DNA of 64,000 bases, from the NCBI GenBank assembly GCA_025358485.1, contig JANYJJ010000150.1, forward strand, positions 57,517 through 121,516. The letters are read 5' to 3'. Shown piece by piece: positions 51,794 through 62,470 of this stretch. A model generated the notes under the pieces. That model made no database searches and was not told the DNA's origin. It worked only from the letters and a program-made list of their open reading frames with translations. The position numbers were made by a program, and so were the translations under genes. Source of the stretch: Burkholderiales bacterium (lineage in GTDB: Bacteria; Pseudomonadota; Gammaproteobacteria; Burkholderiales; Burkholderiaceae_C). Positions within the stretch are counted from its first letter, which is position 1, and each line of letters begins with the position of its first letter.

Positions 51794-53128
51794 TTACCGC
51801 GTTTTATTCGGTGAATTGGCAGCCAAGGCCGCTTCATTCAAACGCCGCAGTTCTTCGAGTTTTTCGCCGATGCGTATTTCCAAACCGCGTGCCACGGGCT
51901 GATAAAACTGCGGCGCTTGCATGTCATCGGGCCAATAACGTTCGCCCGCTGCAAAACCGGCTTCCTCGTCGTGAGCGTAGCGATAGCCTTTGCCGTAATC
52001 GAGGTTTTTCATGAGCGCGGTCGGCGCGTTGCGCAGGCGCAGCGGCACGGCGCGCGTGCCGTCCTGCGTAACGAAAGCGCGCGCTGCTTTGTAGGCGGTG
52101 TACACAGCGTTTGACTTCGGCGCCACCGCCAAATAAACCACCGCTTGCGCCAATGCCAACTCGCCTTCGGGCGAGCCCAAACGCTCGTAGGTTTCAGCAG
52201 CGTCCAAGGTCATGCGCAAAGCGCGCGGGTCGGCCAGGCCAATGTCTTCGCTGGCCATGCGCACCAATCGGCGCGCCGCGTAGCGTGGATCCACTCCGCC
52301 GTCGAGCATGCGCACTAACCAATACAGCGAGGCATCGGGATCGCTGCCGCGCACGGCTTTGTGCAAGGCAGAAATGCTGTCGTAGAACTGCTCGCCGCCC
52401 TTGTCGAAACGGCGCAGTTGTTCGCCCAAAGATTGCTCCAGCTGCGCTTCATCGATCTCGGCGATCACACCCGATGTGGCGATGAGGTTTTCATATGCGT
52501 TGAGCAAGCGGCGAGCGTCGCCGTCGGCGTAGCCAATCAAGCGCTGCTGCGCGGTGGTGGTCATGGCGGGCGCTTGCAGCAAGGCTTGCGCACGAAGCAG
52601 CAGCGCGGCCATGTCGTCATCACTCAAGCTCTTGAGCACATGCACGGTCGAGCGCGACAGCAAGGCCGAATTCACTTCGAACGACGGGTTCTCGGTGGTC
52701 GCCCCAATCAGCGTGAACAAACCCGATTCCACATGCGGCAAAAACGCGTCTTGCTGCGATTTGTTGAAGCGGTGAACCTCGTCCACAAACACCACCGTGC
52801 GACGACCGCTGGCACGGCTGACCTGTGCGCGCTCCACAGCCTCGCGAATTTCTTTCACACCGCCCAGCACGGCCGACATGGCGATGAACTGCGCGTCAAA
52901 TGCGGTGGCCACCAAACGCGCCAGCGTGGTTTTGCCAGTGCCGGGTGGGCCCCACAAAATCATCGAGTGCAGGCGGCCCGACTCGAACGCCACGCGCAGC
53001 GGTTTGCCGGGGCCAAGCAATTGCGCTTGGCCTATGACGGCGTCGAGGTGCTGCGGCCGAAGGCGCTCGGCCAGGGGAGCGGGGTTCAGCGCATCGCCTG
53101 CGACAAACGGCAAAGCTTGCGAGCTCAC
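51794..53128 (-). CDS. rarA: Replication-associated recombination ATPase RarA (MgsA)
   Basis: 444-residue AAA+ clamp-loader relative. PLAERLRPQHLDAVIGQAQLLGPGKPLR, Walker A WGPPGTGKTTLARLVA, Walker B VVFVDEVHRFNKSQQDAFLP, sensor GATTENPSFEVNSALLSRSTV, and a C-terminal tetramerisation region. It acts at stalled replication forks. The GTG start overlaps the lolA stop (GTGA). Confidence 0.95.
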   Translation of the reverse strand: MSSQALPFVAGDALNPAPLAERLRPQHLDAVIGQAQLLGPGKPLRVAFESGRLHSMILWGPPGTGKTTLARLVATAFDAQFIAMSAVLGGVKEIREAVERAQVSRASGRRTVVFVDEVHRFNKSQQDAFLPHVESGLFTLIGATTENPSFEVNSALLSRSTVHVLKSLSDDDMAALLLRAQALLQAPAMTTTAQQRLIGYADGDARRLLNAYENLIATSGVIAEIDEAQLEQSLGEQLRRFDKGGEQFYDSISALHKAVRGSDPDASLYWLVRMLDGGVDPRYAARRLVRMASEDIGLADPRALRMTLDAAETYERLGSPEGELALAQAVVYLAVAPKSNAVYTAYKAARAFVTQDGTRAVPLRLRNAPTALMKNLDYGKGYRYAHDEEAGFAAGERYWPDDMQAPQFYQPVARGLEIRIGEKLEELRRLNEAALAANSPNKTR

Positions 53129-53730
53129 TGCTCGATCACATCAGCGCCCGGCGGCGTTGCAAACTTGAAAACGTCAGCCGCCATGATCACGTTGGACTGC
53201 ATTTGGCTGAACACCAAGTTCGAGCGCTGACCAAAACTGTCGGTGATTTCCACGGCAGCCAAGGTCTTGGCTTTGAAGCCGATGCGCACCGATTGAAACG
53301 CGCCGTCTTTGACTTTGGGCAAGGCCAACACCCACTCCATTGCGCCTTCGCTGGGCTGATTGGACACATCAAAATCTTTGTCGAGTGAACCGCCGGCCAG
53401 CAAGGCGGCAGGCGTGGCACCGAGCACGGCCAAAAACTTTCGAATGCTCACTTGGTTCAAGTCGGCGTCATAGATCCACACCTTCTGGCCATCGGCAACG
53501 ATGGTTTGCTCCAAAGGTTTGGCGTAGACGAAGCGAAAGCGATTGGGCCGCAAAAATTCAAAGCTTCCGCTGCTAGTGCGCTTTTTTGCGCCGTCGGGTG
53601 CGGTGACGGTTTGGGTGAAATTGGCGCGGCCACTTTTGATGTCGCGCACAAAGTCTTTGAGCGTGTCGACGGCTTCGGCCTGAACTGCGAACGACATCAA
53701 AAGCAGTGAAGCAGCGAGAAGTTTTTTCAT
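53125..53730 (-). CDS. lolA: Outer-membrane lipoprotein carrier protein
   Basis: 201-residue periplasmic chaperone that shuttles lipoproteins from LolCDE to LolB. Signal peptide [20 protein letters not shown]; mature motifs [49 protein letters not shown]. Start overlaps the ftsK stop and stop overlaps rarA, giving a coupled ftsK-lolA-rarA unit. Confidence 0.94.
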   Translation of the reverse strand: MKKLLAASLLLMSFAVQAEAVDTLKDFVRDIKSGRANFTQTVTAPDGAKKRTSSGSFEFLRPNRFRFVYAKPLEQTIVADGQKVWIYDADLNQVSIRKFLAVLGATPAALLAGGSLDKDFDVSNQPSEGAMEWVLALPKVKDGAFQSVRIGFKAKTLAAVEITDSFGQRSNLVFSQMQSNVIMAADVFKFATPPGADVIEQ

Positions 53731-56141
53731 TCAGCGCGAGCCGGAACCAAGATGTCGCGGCTGCCGTTGGTGGACATGGCGGATACGAGTCCAGATTTTT
53801 CCATTTGTTCCAACAAACGCGCCGCGCGGTTGTAGCCGATGCGCAGGTGGCGCTGCACCAACGAGATGGTGGCGCGGCGGTGCTGCAAGACGATGGAGAC
53901 GGCCTCGTCGTACATCGCATCACTCTCGCCGCTGCTGTTGTCGCCGCTGCCCATGGCCACGCTGCCCGCTTTGCGATCACCGTCCGCATCACCGTCAGCC
54001 TCCAACACACCGCCTTCCAAAATGCCTTCGATGTAGTTGGGCTCGCCTTGGCTCTTCAAATAGTTGACCACGCGGTGAACCTCGTCGTCGCTCACAAAAG
54101 CGCCGTGCACACGCACCGGCACGCCGCCGCCTGGAGTCAGGTACAGCATGTCGCCCTGCCCCAGCAAGGCCTCGGCTCCCATCTGGTCAAGGATGGTGCG
54201 CGAGTCAATTTTGCTGCTGACTTGAAAGCTCAAACGCGTGGGAATGTTCGCCTTGATGAGTCCGGTGATGACGTCAACGCTCGGGCGCTGCGTGGCCAAA
54301 ATCAAGTGGATGCCAGCCGCGCGCGCCTTCTGCGCCAAGCGCGCAATCAGCTCTTCAATTTTCTTGCCCACCACCATCATCAGATCGGCCAACTCGTCGA
54401 TCACGATCACCACAAACGGCAAGCGCTCCAGCGGTTCTGGCGACTCGGGTGTCAGGCTGAAGGGGTTGGGCAACTTCTCGCCGCGCTCGGCCGCGTCAGC
54501 AATTTTTTTGTTGTAGCCGCTGAGGTTGCGCACGCCCATCTTGCTCATCAACTTGTAGCGCCGCTCCATTTCACCGACACCCCAATTCAGCGCGTTGGCG
54601 GCCTGCTTCATGTCGGTGACCACCGGGCAAAGCAAGTGCGGTATGCCTTCGTAGACGCTCATCTCAAGCATCTTGGGGTCGATCAAAATCAAGCGCACAT
54701 CGCGGGCTTCGGCCTTGTAGAGCAGGCTCAAAATCATGGCGTTGATGCCCACCGATTTGCCCGAACCGGTGGTGCCCGCCACCAAACAGTGCGGCATTTT
54801 GGCGAGGTCGGCCACCATCGGCGCACCCACGATGTCTTTGCCCAAACCCATGGTGAGTTGACTGGCCGCATCGTTGTAAACCTGCGATCCCAAAATCTCA
54901 GACAGCCGAATGATTTGCCGCTTGGCGTTGGGCAATTCCAGCGCCATGGTGGTTTTTCCGGGGATGGTTTCGACCACGCGGATGCTCACCAAACTCAAGC
55001 TGCGCGCCAAGTCTTTCGCGAGGTTGAGCACCTGCGAACCCTTCACGCCAGTGGCAGGTTCAATCTCATAACGGGTGATGACGGGGCCCGGCGACGCAGC
55101 CACCACGCGCACATCGACGCCGAAGTCTTTCAGCTTTTTCTCGATCAAGCGTGAGGTCATCTCCAGCGTTTCGGGCGACACCGATTCGGTGCGACCGGGT
55201 GCGGCGTCGAGCAAATCAACCTGCGGCAGTTTGGTGTCGGCCAGCTCGCTGAACAGCGGCTTTTGGCGCTCTTTGACAACGCGCGTGCTTTTTGGCACTT
55301 CGACCATCGGCGACTCAATCACGATGGGCAAATGCTCCTCAAAGAGCTGGTGTTCTTCCTCCGCCACCACCTCGCGCTCGCGCAGCGCTTGTTCGCCCAA
55401 GCGCACGTCTTCGGCGTGTTCGATGCGCTCAACGCGGCGCTCTTTCACCGATTCCAAACGGCTGCCTATCGCCTCGGCCAGCCGCCACCAAGAGAAGCGA
55501 AACGCCATCGCCAGCCCGGCCAAGAGTGCCGCAATCCACAGCACGCCCGAACCCGCAAAACCCAGCAGCTTCATGCTGAGCGGTCCCAAGCTGTAGCCCA
55601 GCACGCCGCCTGCATGACCGCCCGGAAGGCGCGTTTCCCATTGGTACATCCGCGTCCACTCGAGCGAGCCGCTGGCACACAACAGCAACACCACGCCCAG
55701 CCAAAACGCCCATCGAGCTTGACGCAGGCGCGACGCCTCAAAGCTGTGCCCACCGCGCAACGCGCTGGCCACGGCGCTGAGGCCAGACCGCAGCGCCACC
55801 AGCATCAACCACCACACCGAATAGCCGAACAGGAAAAAGGCGAGGTCAGAAAACCACGCACCGAAAGCGCCCGCCTTGTTGCTGATGGCGGCCGATGCAC
55901 CGGTCGTCGAAAACGCCGCGTCGCCTGCATGGTGAGTTGCCAAAGCGAGCAGGGCCAGCAGCCACAGCACGGCAGCAATCAGGCCGATGGCTTGGGTGCG
56001 CCAACTCATGGAGGAGGCCGGGCTGCGAGCGTCGGTGACCGAGCTGCCAAGCGAAAAGGCGCTGTGCGAACCAGCGCCTGCCTGAGAAGGAGAAAGCGGG
56101 CCGTCGCCGCGCAAAGAACCAAGTGGGAAAGTCATTCCCAC
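53727..56141 (-). CDS. ftsK: DNA translocase FtsK
   Basis: 804 residues. Four N-terminal membrane segments (about 45-65, 90-110, 140-160, 195-215) anchor it at the septum; a short linker leads to the RecA-like motor with Walker [18 protein letters not shown] and [16 protein letters not shown], and the gamma winged-helix ([37 protein letters not shown]) that reads KOPS sites and activates XerCD. The track starts at GTG 56141; ATG 56135 is equally possible. Confidence 0.95.
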   Translation of the reverse strand: MGMTFPLGSLRGDGPLSPSQAGAGSHSAFSLGSSVTDARSPASSMSWRTQAIGLIAAVLWLLALLALATHHAGDAAFSTTGASAAISNKAGAFGAWFSDLAFFLFGYSVWWLMLVALRSGLSAVASALRGGHSFEASRLRQARWAFWLGVVLLLCASGSLEWTRMYQWETRLPGGHAGGVLGYSLGPLSMKLLGFAGSGVLWIAALLAGLAMAFRFSWWRLAEAIGSRLESVKERRVERIEHAEDVRLGEQALREREVVAEEEHQLFEEHLPIVIESPMVEVPKSTRVVKERQKPLFSELADTKLPQVDLLDAAPGRTESVSPETLEMTSRLIEKKLKDFGVDVRVVAASPGPVITRYEIEPATGVKGSQVLNLAKDLARSLSLVSIRVVETIPGKTTMALELPNAKRQIIRLSEILGSQVYNDAASQLTMGLGKDIVGAPMVADLAKMPHCLVAGTTGSGKSVGINAMILSLLYKAEARDVRLILIDPKMLEMSVYEGIPHLLCPVVTDMKQAANALNWGVGEMERRYKLMSKMGVRNLSGYNKKIADAAERGEKLPNPFSLTPESPEPLERLPFVVIVIDELADLMMVVGKKIEELIARLAQKARAAGIHLILATQRPSVDVITGLIKANIPTRLSFQVSSKIDSRTILDQMGAEALLGQGDMLYLTPGGGVPVRVHGAFVSDDEVHRVVNYLKSQGEPNYIEGILEGGVLEADGDADGDRKAGSVAMGSGDNSSGESDAMYDEAVSIVLQHRRATISLVQRHLRIGYNRAARLLEQMEKSGLVSAMSTNGSRDILVPARAE

Positions 56142-56220
56142 ATTGTGGCTCAGGGCAGGTGTTGACTCGCGTGGTCAACACCTTGATACCTGCGTGCAAG
56201 GCAGGCCGGGAATTTCTGAT

Positions 56221-56338
56221 TAAAGCGTTGCAGCGGTGTTCAGTTCAAGCGTTGCGGCAATCTTCAGTTCAAGCGTTGCGGGAGTCTTCGGTTCAAGCGC
56301 TGCGGCAGTCTTTAGTTCAAGCGTTGCTTGATGATGAC
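56221..56338. repeat. 24-bp tandem repeat duplicating the 3' end of the Crp-like gene
   Basis: Units TTCAAGCGTTGCGGCAATCT.CAG start at 56244, 56268, 56292 and 56316 (24-bp steps) with a diverged unit before. The last includes the gene's own final codons; read on the minus strand each unit encodes QRLN followed by a stop or Arg, then RLP, so the array repeats the protein terminus and stop codon. Confidence 0.85.
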
Positions 56339-56974
56339 CGAGCCGTTTTCTTGGGTCTCGACCATGCCGCGCTCTTCCAAATCTTTCATCACGCGGCTGA
56401 CCATTTCACGCGACGCACCAACCACTTTGGCCAGGTCTTGACGCGAGACTTTGTTGCGGATGATTTTGAGTTCACCTTGGTCTTCGGCCATGTCGAGCAA
56501 GGTTCGCGCAACGCGACCATAAACGTCCAACAGCGCCAACGATTCGATCTGACGATCAGCATTGCGCAGGCGCTGCACCAGGCCACGCAGAATCGCGTAA
56601 GACAAGCTCGAGTTCTCGGGCAAGCAGCGCGCAAAGTCGGGGCGGGCCAAGACCAGCATGTCGGTTTGGATTTCAGCGCGCACAGTGGCTGAGTGCGGTT
56701 CGTTGTCGATCAAGCTCATTTCGCCGACGTAATCGCCGGGTTGGAGCACCGCCAAAATCACTTCACGGCCGCGTGAATCAGATGTCAAAACGCGAGCACG
56801 GCCAGTCAATAGAATGAACAACGAATTCGACTTGCGCATGTGCTCGACGATGATTTCGCCGCGGCGAAAACGCCGCTTGACCACCGCATCGGCAATGCCC
56901 TGAGCTTGGTCGTTGGTGAGCAACGAGAACAGCGGCACGCGGCGGATCAGGTCGAGGTTGGAAATCATGGCCAT
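56312..56974 (-). CDS. Crp/Fnr-family transcriptional regulator
   Basis: 220 residues. A cyclic-nucleotide-binding fold (about 10-125; RRGEIIVEHMRKSNSLFILLTGRARVL, VGEMSLIDNEPHSATVRAE) precedes a dimer helix and a winged HTH (about 150-215; VSRQDLAKVVGASREMVSRVMKDLEERGMV). GDYVGEMSLIDNEPHSATVRA resembles CRP's cAMP pocket, so cyclic-nucleotide control is possible. No Fnr cysteines are seen. GGAG lies 6 bp before the ATG. It occupies the position held by lrp in the E. coli trxB-lrp-ftsK-lolA-rarA order. Confidence 0.9.
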   Translation of the reverse strand: MAMISNLDLIRRVPLFSLLTNDQAQGIADAVVKRRFRRGEIIVEHMRKSNSLFILLTGRARVLTSDSRGREVILAVLQPGDYVGEMSLIDNEPHSATVRAEIQTDMLVLARPDFARCLPENSSLSYAILRGLVQRLRNADRQIESLALLDVYGRVARTLLDMAEDQGELKIIRNKVSRQDLAKVVGASREMVSRVMKDLEERGMVETQENGSVIIKQRLN

Positions 56975-56990
56975 GAAAAAACTCCAATGA

Positions 56991-58154
<1,164 letters not shown>

Positions 58155-58188
58155 AGCGCGGCCAGACTAATCGGTACCCGAATCGGGC

Positions 58189-58194
58189 TATACT
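58189..58194 (+). promoter_or_regulatory. Candidate -10 box of rpmB-rpmG
   Basis: TATACT in the context GGGCTATACTCGCGC lies about 150 bp before rpmB. No good -35 is found at 17 bp, so the promoter call is tentative. The stretch 58155-58345 holds no other gene and would be a long leader. Confidence 0.4.
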
Positions 58195-58345
58195 CGCGCT
58201 CTTTGCCGAAAACCGCAGCTTGATTTCAGCGCTGGGGGGAATAGGAATAGGAAAAAATCGGTAGAAGCGCGGAGGTTGAGCATCGACCTCATCAACGCTT
58301 GCTCACCGCACCTCAAACCAGATTAGTTTTTACGGGAGAAGCGTC

Positions 58346-58579
58346 ATGGCACGCGTCTGTCAAGTCACGGGTAAGCGCCCGATGGTGGGAAACAATGTTT
58401 CTCACGCCAACAACAAAACCAAGCGTCGCTTTCTGCCTAATTTGCAGTACCGACGTTTCTTCCTCGAAGCCGAAAACTGTTGGGTGCGTTTGCGCATTTC
58501 GAACGCGGCTTTGCGCCTGATCGACAAAGTGGGCATCGAGAAGGTCGTCGCCGACCTGCGCGCTCGCGGCGAAATCTAA
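58346..58579 (+). CDS. rpmB: 50S ribosomal protein L28
   Basis: 77 residues, full length. [34 protein letters not shown] is the family signature. A GGGAGAAG ribosome-binding site precedes the ATG. Followed by rpmG after 13 bp. Confidence 0.98.
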   Translation: MARVCQVTGKRPMVGNNVSHANNKTKRRFLPNLQYRRFFLEAENCWVRLRISNAALRLIDKVGIEKVVADLRARGEI

Positions 58580-58592
58580 GCAGGAGCAAATC

Positions 58593-58760
58593 ATGGCAAA
58601 AGGTGGACGCGAAAAAATCAAGCTGGAATCCAGCGCTGGCACCGGTCATTTCTACACGACCGACAAAAACAAAAAAACCACGCCTGAAAAGCTGGAGATC
58701 ATGAAGTTCGATCCGAAGGCTCGCAAGCACGTGATGTACAAGGAAATGAAGCTGAAGTGA
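58593..58760 (+). CDS. rpmG: 50S ribosomal protein L33
   Basis: 55 residues, too short for the ORF track. Translation reads [21 protein letters not shown] then [20 protein letters not shown] and a basic end ([12 protein letters not shown]). AGGAG lies 7 bp ahead of the ATG. This form lacks the CxxC zinc pairs, i.e. the Cys-minus L33 type. It forms an operon with rpmB and is followed by a terminator. Confidence 0.97.
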   Translation: MAKGGREKIKLESSAGTGHFYTTDKNKKTTPEKLEIMKFDPKARKHVMYKEMKLK

Positions 58761-58818
58761 TTCGGAGTTTCCTGAGAACCGGTTTTTCCAGACCTTAAAA
58801 AGTAGGAACAAAACCGCT

Positions 58819-58851
58819 AAAAGCCCGCTCACGCAAGTCAGCGGGTTTTTT
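58819..58851 (+). terminator. Rho-independent terminator after rpmG
   Basis: CCCGCT (58824-58829) and AGCGGG (58840-58845) with a 10-nt loop, flanked by AAAA on the left and TTTTTT on the right. About 60 bp after the rpmG stop. Confidence 0.85.
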
Positions 58852-58901
58852 GTTGTGCGGGGGTTTTAGAACCTGCGTTGCCACTGCAACCGCCCAGACG
58901 T

Positions 58902-58926
58902 AAAAAAGCCCGCGCGATGCGGGCTC
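58902..58926 (-). terminator. Rho-independent terminator after the desaturase gene
   Basis: AGCCCGC (58907-58913) and GCGGGCT (58919-58925) with loop GCGAT; on the minus strand a run of T follows. It lies 23 bp after the desaturase stop. Confidence 0.85.
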
Positions 58927-58948
58927 TTCTTCAGAAGTGGAACACGCC

Positions 58949-60172
58949 TTAAGCGTGCACTGCCCGAAGCTTCAACGCGAACTCTTGCAGCGCAGCAATT
59001 CCACTCTCTTCCGCCTTTTTGCACCAGGCTTGCAGGTCAGCCACCAATTGCTCGGCCGACACATTGGTGCGCGTCCACAACTGGCGCAACTCTTCGCGCA
59101 TCGTCACCAGCTTTTTGAGCTTCTCGTTGTCGGCCCAGGCATTTGCCACTTGAGCTTTCACACCGACGGGAATTTTGTCTTCGTCGCGGTGCAGCCAGCG
59201 CTTGGCCATGTGCATGTCTTTCCACTTCGCGGTGTTCTCAGCACCTTCGGCTTTCAGGCGCTCCAGCTCGACACGGCAGGCCGTGCGCAGGTGAGCCGCG
59301 TACTTGGCCATAACTTCATAGCGGTTGGCGATGACGGCTTCCAGCGTGTGCGAATCGGCGACGGGCTTGACGCTGCCCAGCTTCATGGTCGGCACAGTTT
59401 TGCGCACCGTCGCCAAGCCCACCATTTCCATCATGCGGATGTACATCCAGCCGATGTCGAACTCGTAAGGCTTGACCGACAACTTGGCCGAAGTCGGGTA
59501 GGTGTGGTGATTGTTGTGCAGCTCTTCACCGCCTATCAAAATGCCCCAAGGCGACAAGTTGGTTGATGCGTCGGCCGCCTCGAAATTGCGGTAACCCCAC
59601 CAGTGGCCCAGGCCGTTGATGATGCCGGCGGCTGTGACCGGGATCCACGCCATTTGCACCGCCCACACTGCCAAGCCCGCAGCGCCGAACAAGGCCAGGT
59701 CGATGATCATCATCAAACCCACACCTTGCCAACTGAAGCGGGTGTAAAGGTTGCGCTCAAGCCAGTCATCGGGCGTACCGTGACCGTACTTTTTCAGCGT
59801 TTCCTGGTTTTTCGACTCAACGCGGTACAGCTCGGCACCTGTCAACAACACGGTTTTGATGCCACGCGTTTGCGGGCTGTGCGGGTCTTCTTCGGTTTCG
59901 CACTTGGCGTGGTGCTTGCGGTGGATTGACACCCACTCTTTGGTCACTTGGCCGGTACCCAGCCACAACCACAGACGGAAAAAATGCGACGGAATGGCGT
60001 GCAGGTCGAGCGCGCGGTGCGCCTGCGAGCGGTGCAAGAAAATCGTCACGGCGGCAATGGTGATGTGCGTGGTGACCAACGCGTACAACACGATTTGCCA
60101 CCAGGTGGCGGCCAGCAAGCCGTGCGCCAACCATTCGACCAAGCCATCAAAGACCGACATCAAAATGTTCAT
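58949..60172 (-). CDS. Membrane fatty-acid (acyl-CoA) desaturase
   Basis: 407 residues with the three His boxes of di-iron desaturases: HRSQAH (47-52), HRKHH (84-88) and HNNHH (about 218). Membrane segments lie before the first box and around residues 155-200. It introduces a double bond into membrane fatty acids, probably delta-9. The C-terminal 130 residues are hydrophilic and helical (VRKTVPTMKLGSVKPVADSHTLEAV..), longer than the minimal family fold but common in proteobacterial members. Preceded by a 125-bp gap to the rRNA methyltransferase stop. Confidence 0.92.
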   Translation of the reverse strand: MNILMSVFDGLVEWLAHGLLAATWWQIVLYALVTTHITIAAVTIFLHRSQAHRALDLHAIPSHFFRLWLWLGTGQVTKEWVSIHRKHHAKCETEEDPHSPQTRGIKTVLLTGAELYRVESKNQETLKKYGHGTPDDWLERNLYTRFSWQGVGLMMIIDLALFGAAGLAVWAVQMAWIPVTAAGIINGLGHWWGYRNFEAADASTNLSPWGILIGGEELHNNHHTYPTSAKLSVKPYEFDIGWMYIRMMEMVGLATVRKTVPTMKLGSVKPVADSHTLEAVIANRYEVMAKYAAHLRTACRVELERLKAEGAENTAKWKDMHMAKRWLHRDEDKIPVGVKAQVANAWADNEKLKKLVTMREELRQLWTRTNVSAEQLVADLQAWCKKAEESGIAALQEFALKLRAVHA

Positions 60173-60297
60173 CTCATGCCTTCAGCGAGCTCACGTTGAA
60201 CTCATCTCAAATTGTAGGGGGACAGACGCTGTTGTGCACATTTGATGCGATAACGCGTTCAAAACTTAAAGGGCATTTGGGCGCTTTTGCCGACAGA

Positions 60298-61557
60298 TCA
60301 AGACTTTTCCCAAGCCGCAGCAAAAAAACCGTCGGTTGCGTGACGGTGCGGCCACAGTCTGAGGAAGTCGCCGCGCACCAAACTTTCGGCCTGATCGACG
60401 TGCGCTTTGCTCAAGGCTTCGGCCACCGGAAGCACTTTGAAGACGCCTTTGTTGGCCTCGGTGAAGCCCAGCGCAATTTCTTCGTTCTCGGCATTGATCA
60501 AGCTGCACGTGGCGTAAACAAGGCGTCCGCCCGGTTTGAGCAGGCGCGCTGCGCTGGTCAAAATGGCCGCCTGTTTGACGCGCATTTCTTCGATGGCCTT
60601 CGGCGACTGCCGCCATTTCAGGTCGGGATTGCGGCGCAGGGTGCCCAAGCCTGAGCACGGCGCATCCACCAGCACGCGGTCGAGCTTGCCAGACAAGCGC
60701 TTGATGCGGTCGTCACGTTCATGCGCAATTTGGGCTGGGTAGACGTTGGACAGCCCGCTGCGCGCCAAGCGCGGCTTGAGTGCCGCCAAACGGTGACCTG
60801 ACGTGTCAAACGCGTACAAGCGCCCGGTGTTGCGCATGGCCGCGCCCAAAGCCAAGGTTTTGCCCCCAGCACCGGCGCAAAAATCGGCCACCATTTCGCC
60901 GCGCTTGGCGTCCACCAACAGCGCCAACAGCTGGCTGCCTTCGTCTTGCACTTCCACGTCTCCGCGGGTGAAGGAGTCGAGCTTGTTCAAAGCGGGCTTG
61001 CCTTGCAGACGCAAACCCAAAGGCGAATAAGGCGTGATCTCAGACAGCAGCCCGCCCGCTTTCAGTGCGGCTTGAACCTCCTCGCGCTTGGCCTTGAGGG
61101 CGTTCACGCGCAAGTCCAAACCAGCAGGCGCATTCAGGCTGTTGACCAGTGGCCAAAACTCCTCGCGCAGTTCCGCTTGCAGCAATTCGGCCAACCACTC
61201 GGGCAGGTTGTGGCGCAATTTGTCGGGCAGACTCGCGCGGTCGATGGTGGCCACTTGCTCCATCCAATGAAGCTCGGGCTCGGTCAACGCGGCACGCAAA
61301 AACGCAGCATTGCCTTGCCAGCCCAACAGCGCCAAGCGGCGCTCCATTTCACCTTTGCCGGACTTCGCCAAGTGTTGGTAAAGCAAGCGCTGGCGCAGCA
61401 CGGTGTAAGTGGTCTCGGCCAGGGTGTTGCGCTCGCGGGGGCCCAAGGCGCGGTGGAAACGGAAAAAATCAGACACCACGCGGTCGGCGGGGGTGTCGAA
61501 CTGCATCACCTTGTGGATCAGGTCGGTGGAAAGTTCTAAGAGGGCGTTCGGATGCAT
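60298..61557 (-). CDS. RsmB/NOP-family rRNA (cytosine-C5) methyltransferase
   Basis: 419 residues. The N-terminal part is a NusB-like helical domain; the C-terminal SAM domain has DFCAGAGGKTLALGAAM (SAM loop), VLVDAPCSGLGTLRRNPDLKW (PC motif) and LVYATCSLINAENEEI (TC motif with the catalytic Cys). It methylates cytosine in 16S rRNA or a related RNA; RsmB itself (m5C967) is possible but the enzyme is shorter in its N-terminal part, so I leave the symbol blank. Divergent from the DUF1653 gene with only 20 bp between. Confidence 0.9.
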   Translation of the reverse strand: MHPNALLELSTDLIHKVMQFDTPADRVVSDFFRFHRALGPRERNTLAETTYTVLRQRLLYQHLAKSGKGEMERRLALLGWQGNAAFLRAALTEPELHWMEQVATIDRASLPDKLRHNLPEWLAELLQAELREEFWPLVNSLNAPAGLDLRVNALKAKREEVQAALKAGGLLSEITPYSPLGLRLQGKPALNKLDSFTRGDVEVQDEGSQLLALLVDAKRGEMVADFCAGAGGKTLALGAAMRNTGRLYAFDTSGHRLAALKPRLARSGLSNVYPAQIAHERDDRIKRLSGKLDRVLVDAPCSGLGTLRRNPDLKWRQSPKAIEEMRVKQAAILTSAARLLKPGGRLVYATCSLINAENEEIALGFTEANKGVFKVLPVAEALSKAHVDQAESLVRGDFLRLWPHRHATDGFFAAAWEKS

Positions 61558-61577
61558 CGTTGATTATCCTTCGCCGC

Positions 61578-61835
61578 ATGCACGCACCTGAACTTGATCT
61601 GCCTGAACTGCCTGAGCTCCCCACCTTGCCGCTGGGCGTGTACCGCCACTACAAAGGCGGTGAATACGAGGTGATGGGCGTGGCGCGACACAGTGAAACC
61701 AACGAGGCGCTGGTCGTGTACCGACCGCTCTACAACAACACCGGGTGGTGGGTGCGGCCACACGCCATGTTTGTCGGTCAGTTGATGATCGACGGGGCGC
61801 TGACGCAGCGCTTTGTGCGTTCATCCAATTCATGA
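61578..61835 (+). CDS. DUF1653 family protein
   Basis: 85 residues from ATG 61578; the track's longer ORF is an upstream extension across the methyltransferase. PLGVYRHYKGGEYEVMGVARHSETNEALVVYRPLYNN..WWVRPHAMF is the DUF1653 core, which fills nearly the whole protein. Function unknown. Its stop overlaps the next gene by ATGA. Confidence 0.9.
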   Translation: MHAPELDLPELPELPTLPLGVYRHYKGGEYEVMGVARHSETNEALVVYRPLYNNTGWWVRPHAMFVGQLMIDGALTQRFVRSSNS

Positions 61836-62470
61836 GCTTCATCACTGTTCGGCCACGCATGTTCACGGCGCTGGCGGTGGGAATTGCTGCGAGCCTGCTC
61901 GTGCCCGCAAACAGCAGCGTCGTTTCCAAAGCGCTGGTGGGCTGGAATGCTGGCGCTTGGTGTTATCTGGCGCTCATCACCGCGTACATGTTCAAGGCAG
62001 ATCACGGCAAGCTCAAAAGTGTGGCCATCGCGCATGCCGAGAAAGCGGCGGCAGTGCTCACCGTGGTGGTGTTGGCGGCGCTGAGCAGCCTTGTCGCCAT
62101 CGTGATCGAACTGTCGGCCGCGAAAGTGCCCGGCAGTCGGCACGCGCTGTCGCACGTGCTTTTGGCGCTGAGCACGGTGGTGTGTTCGTGGTTGCTGCTG
62201 CCCACCATGTTCACGCTCAATTACGCCAGCCTGTACTTCACCGAGCCCGGCGGTGGACTGCGTTTTCCTGAGTACGACAGCGACTTTTTGCCCGACTATG
62301 GCGACTTCGCCTACTTTGCTTTCACCATCGCCGCAGCTTCGCAAACTGCCGATGTGAGCATCACCACGCGGCCCATGCGCCACTTGGCCATTGCACAGGC
62401 CATGTTGTCGTTTGTGTTCAACACCACCATCTTGGCGTTGACCATCAACATCGCGGCAAGTCTGTTTTAG
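61832..62470 (+). CDS. DUF1345 family membrane protein
   Basis: 212 residues from ATG 61832. About five membrane segments (15-35, 42-60, 80-105, 115-140, 185-210). FPDYGDFAYFAFTIAAASQTADVSITTRPMR style motifs (here LPDYGDFAYFAFTIA) are the DUF1345 hallmark. Function unknown. Coupled to the DUF1653 gene; the stop overlaps the convergent purN stop by 4 bp. Confidence 0.9.
   Translation: MSFITVRPRMFTALAVGIAASLLVPANSSVVSKALVGWNAGAWCYLALITAYMFKADHGKLKSVAIAHAEKAAAVLTVVVLAALSSLVAIVIELSAAKVPGSRHALSHVLLALSTVVCSWLLLPTMFTLNYASLYFTEPGGGLRFPEYDSDFLPDYGDFAYFAFTIAAASQTADVSITTRPMRHLAIAQAMLSFVFNTTILALTINIAASLF

Noticed and set aside
56123-56692. 189-aa plus-strand ORF containing VQALRQSS repeats
   Set aside because: Its repeats are the 24-bp array read backwards and the remainder is antisense to the Crp-like gene.
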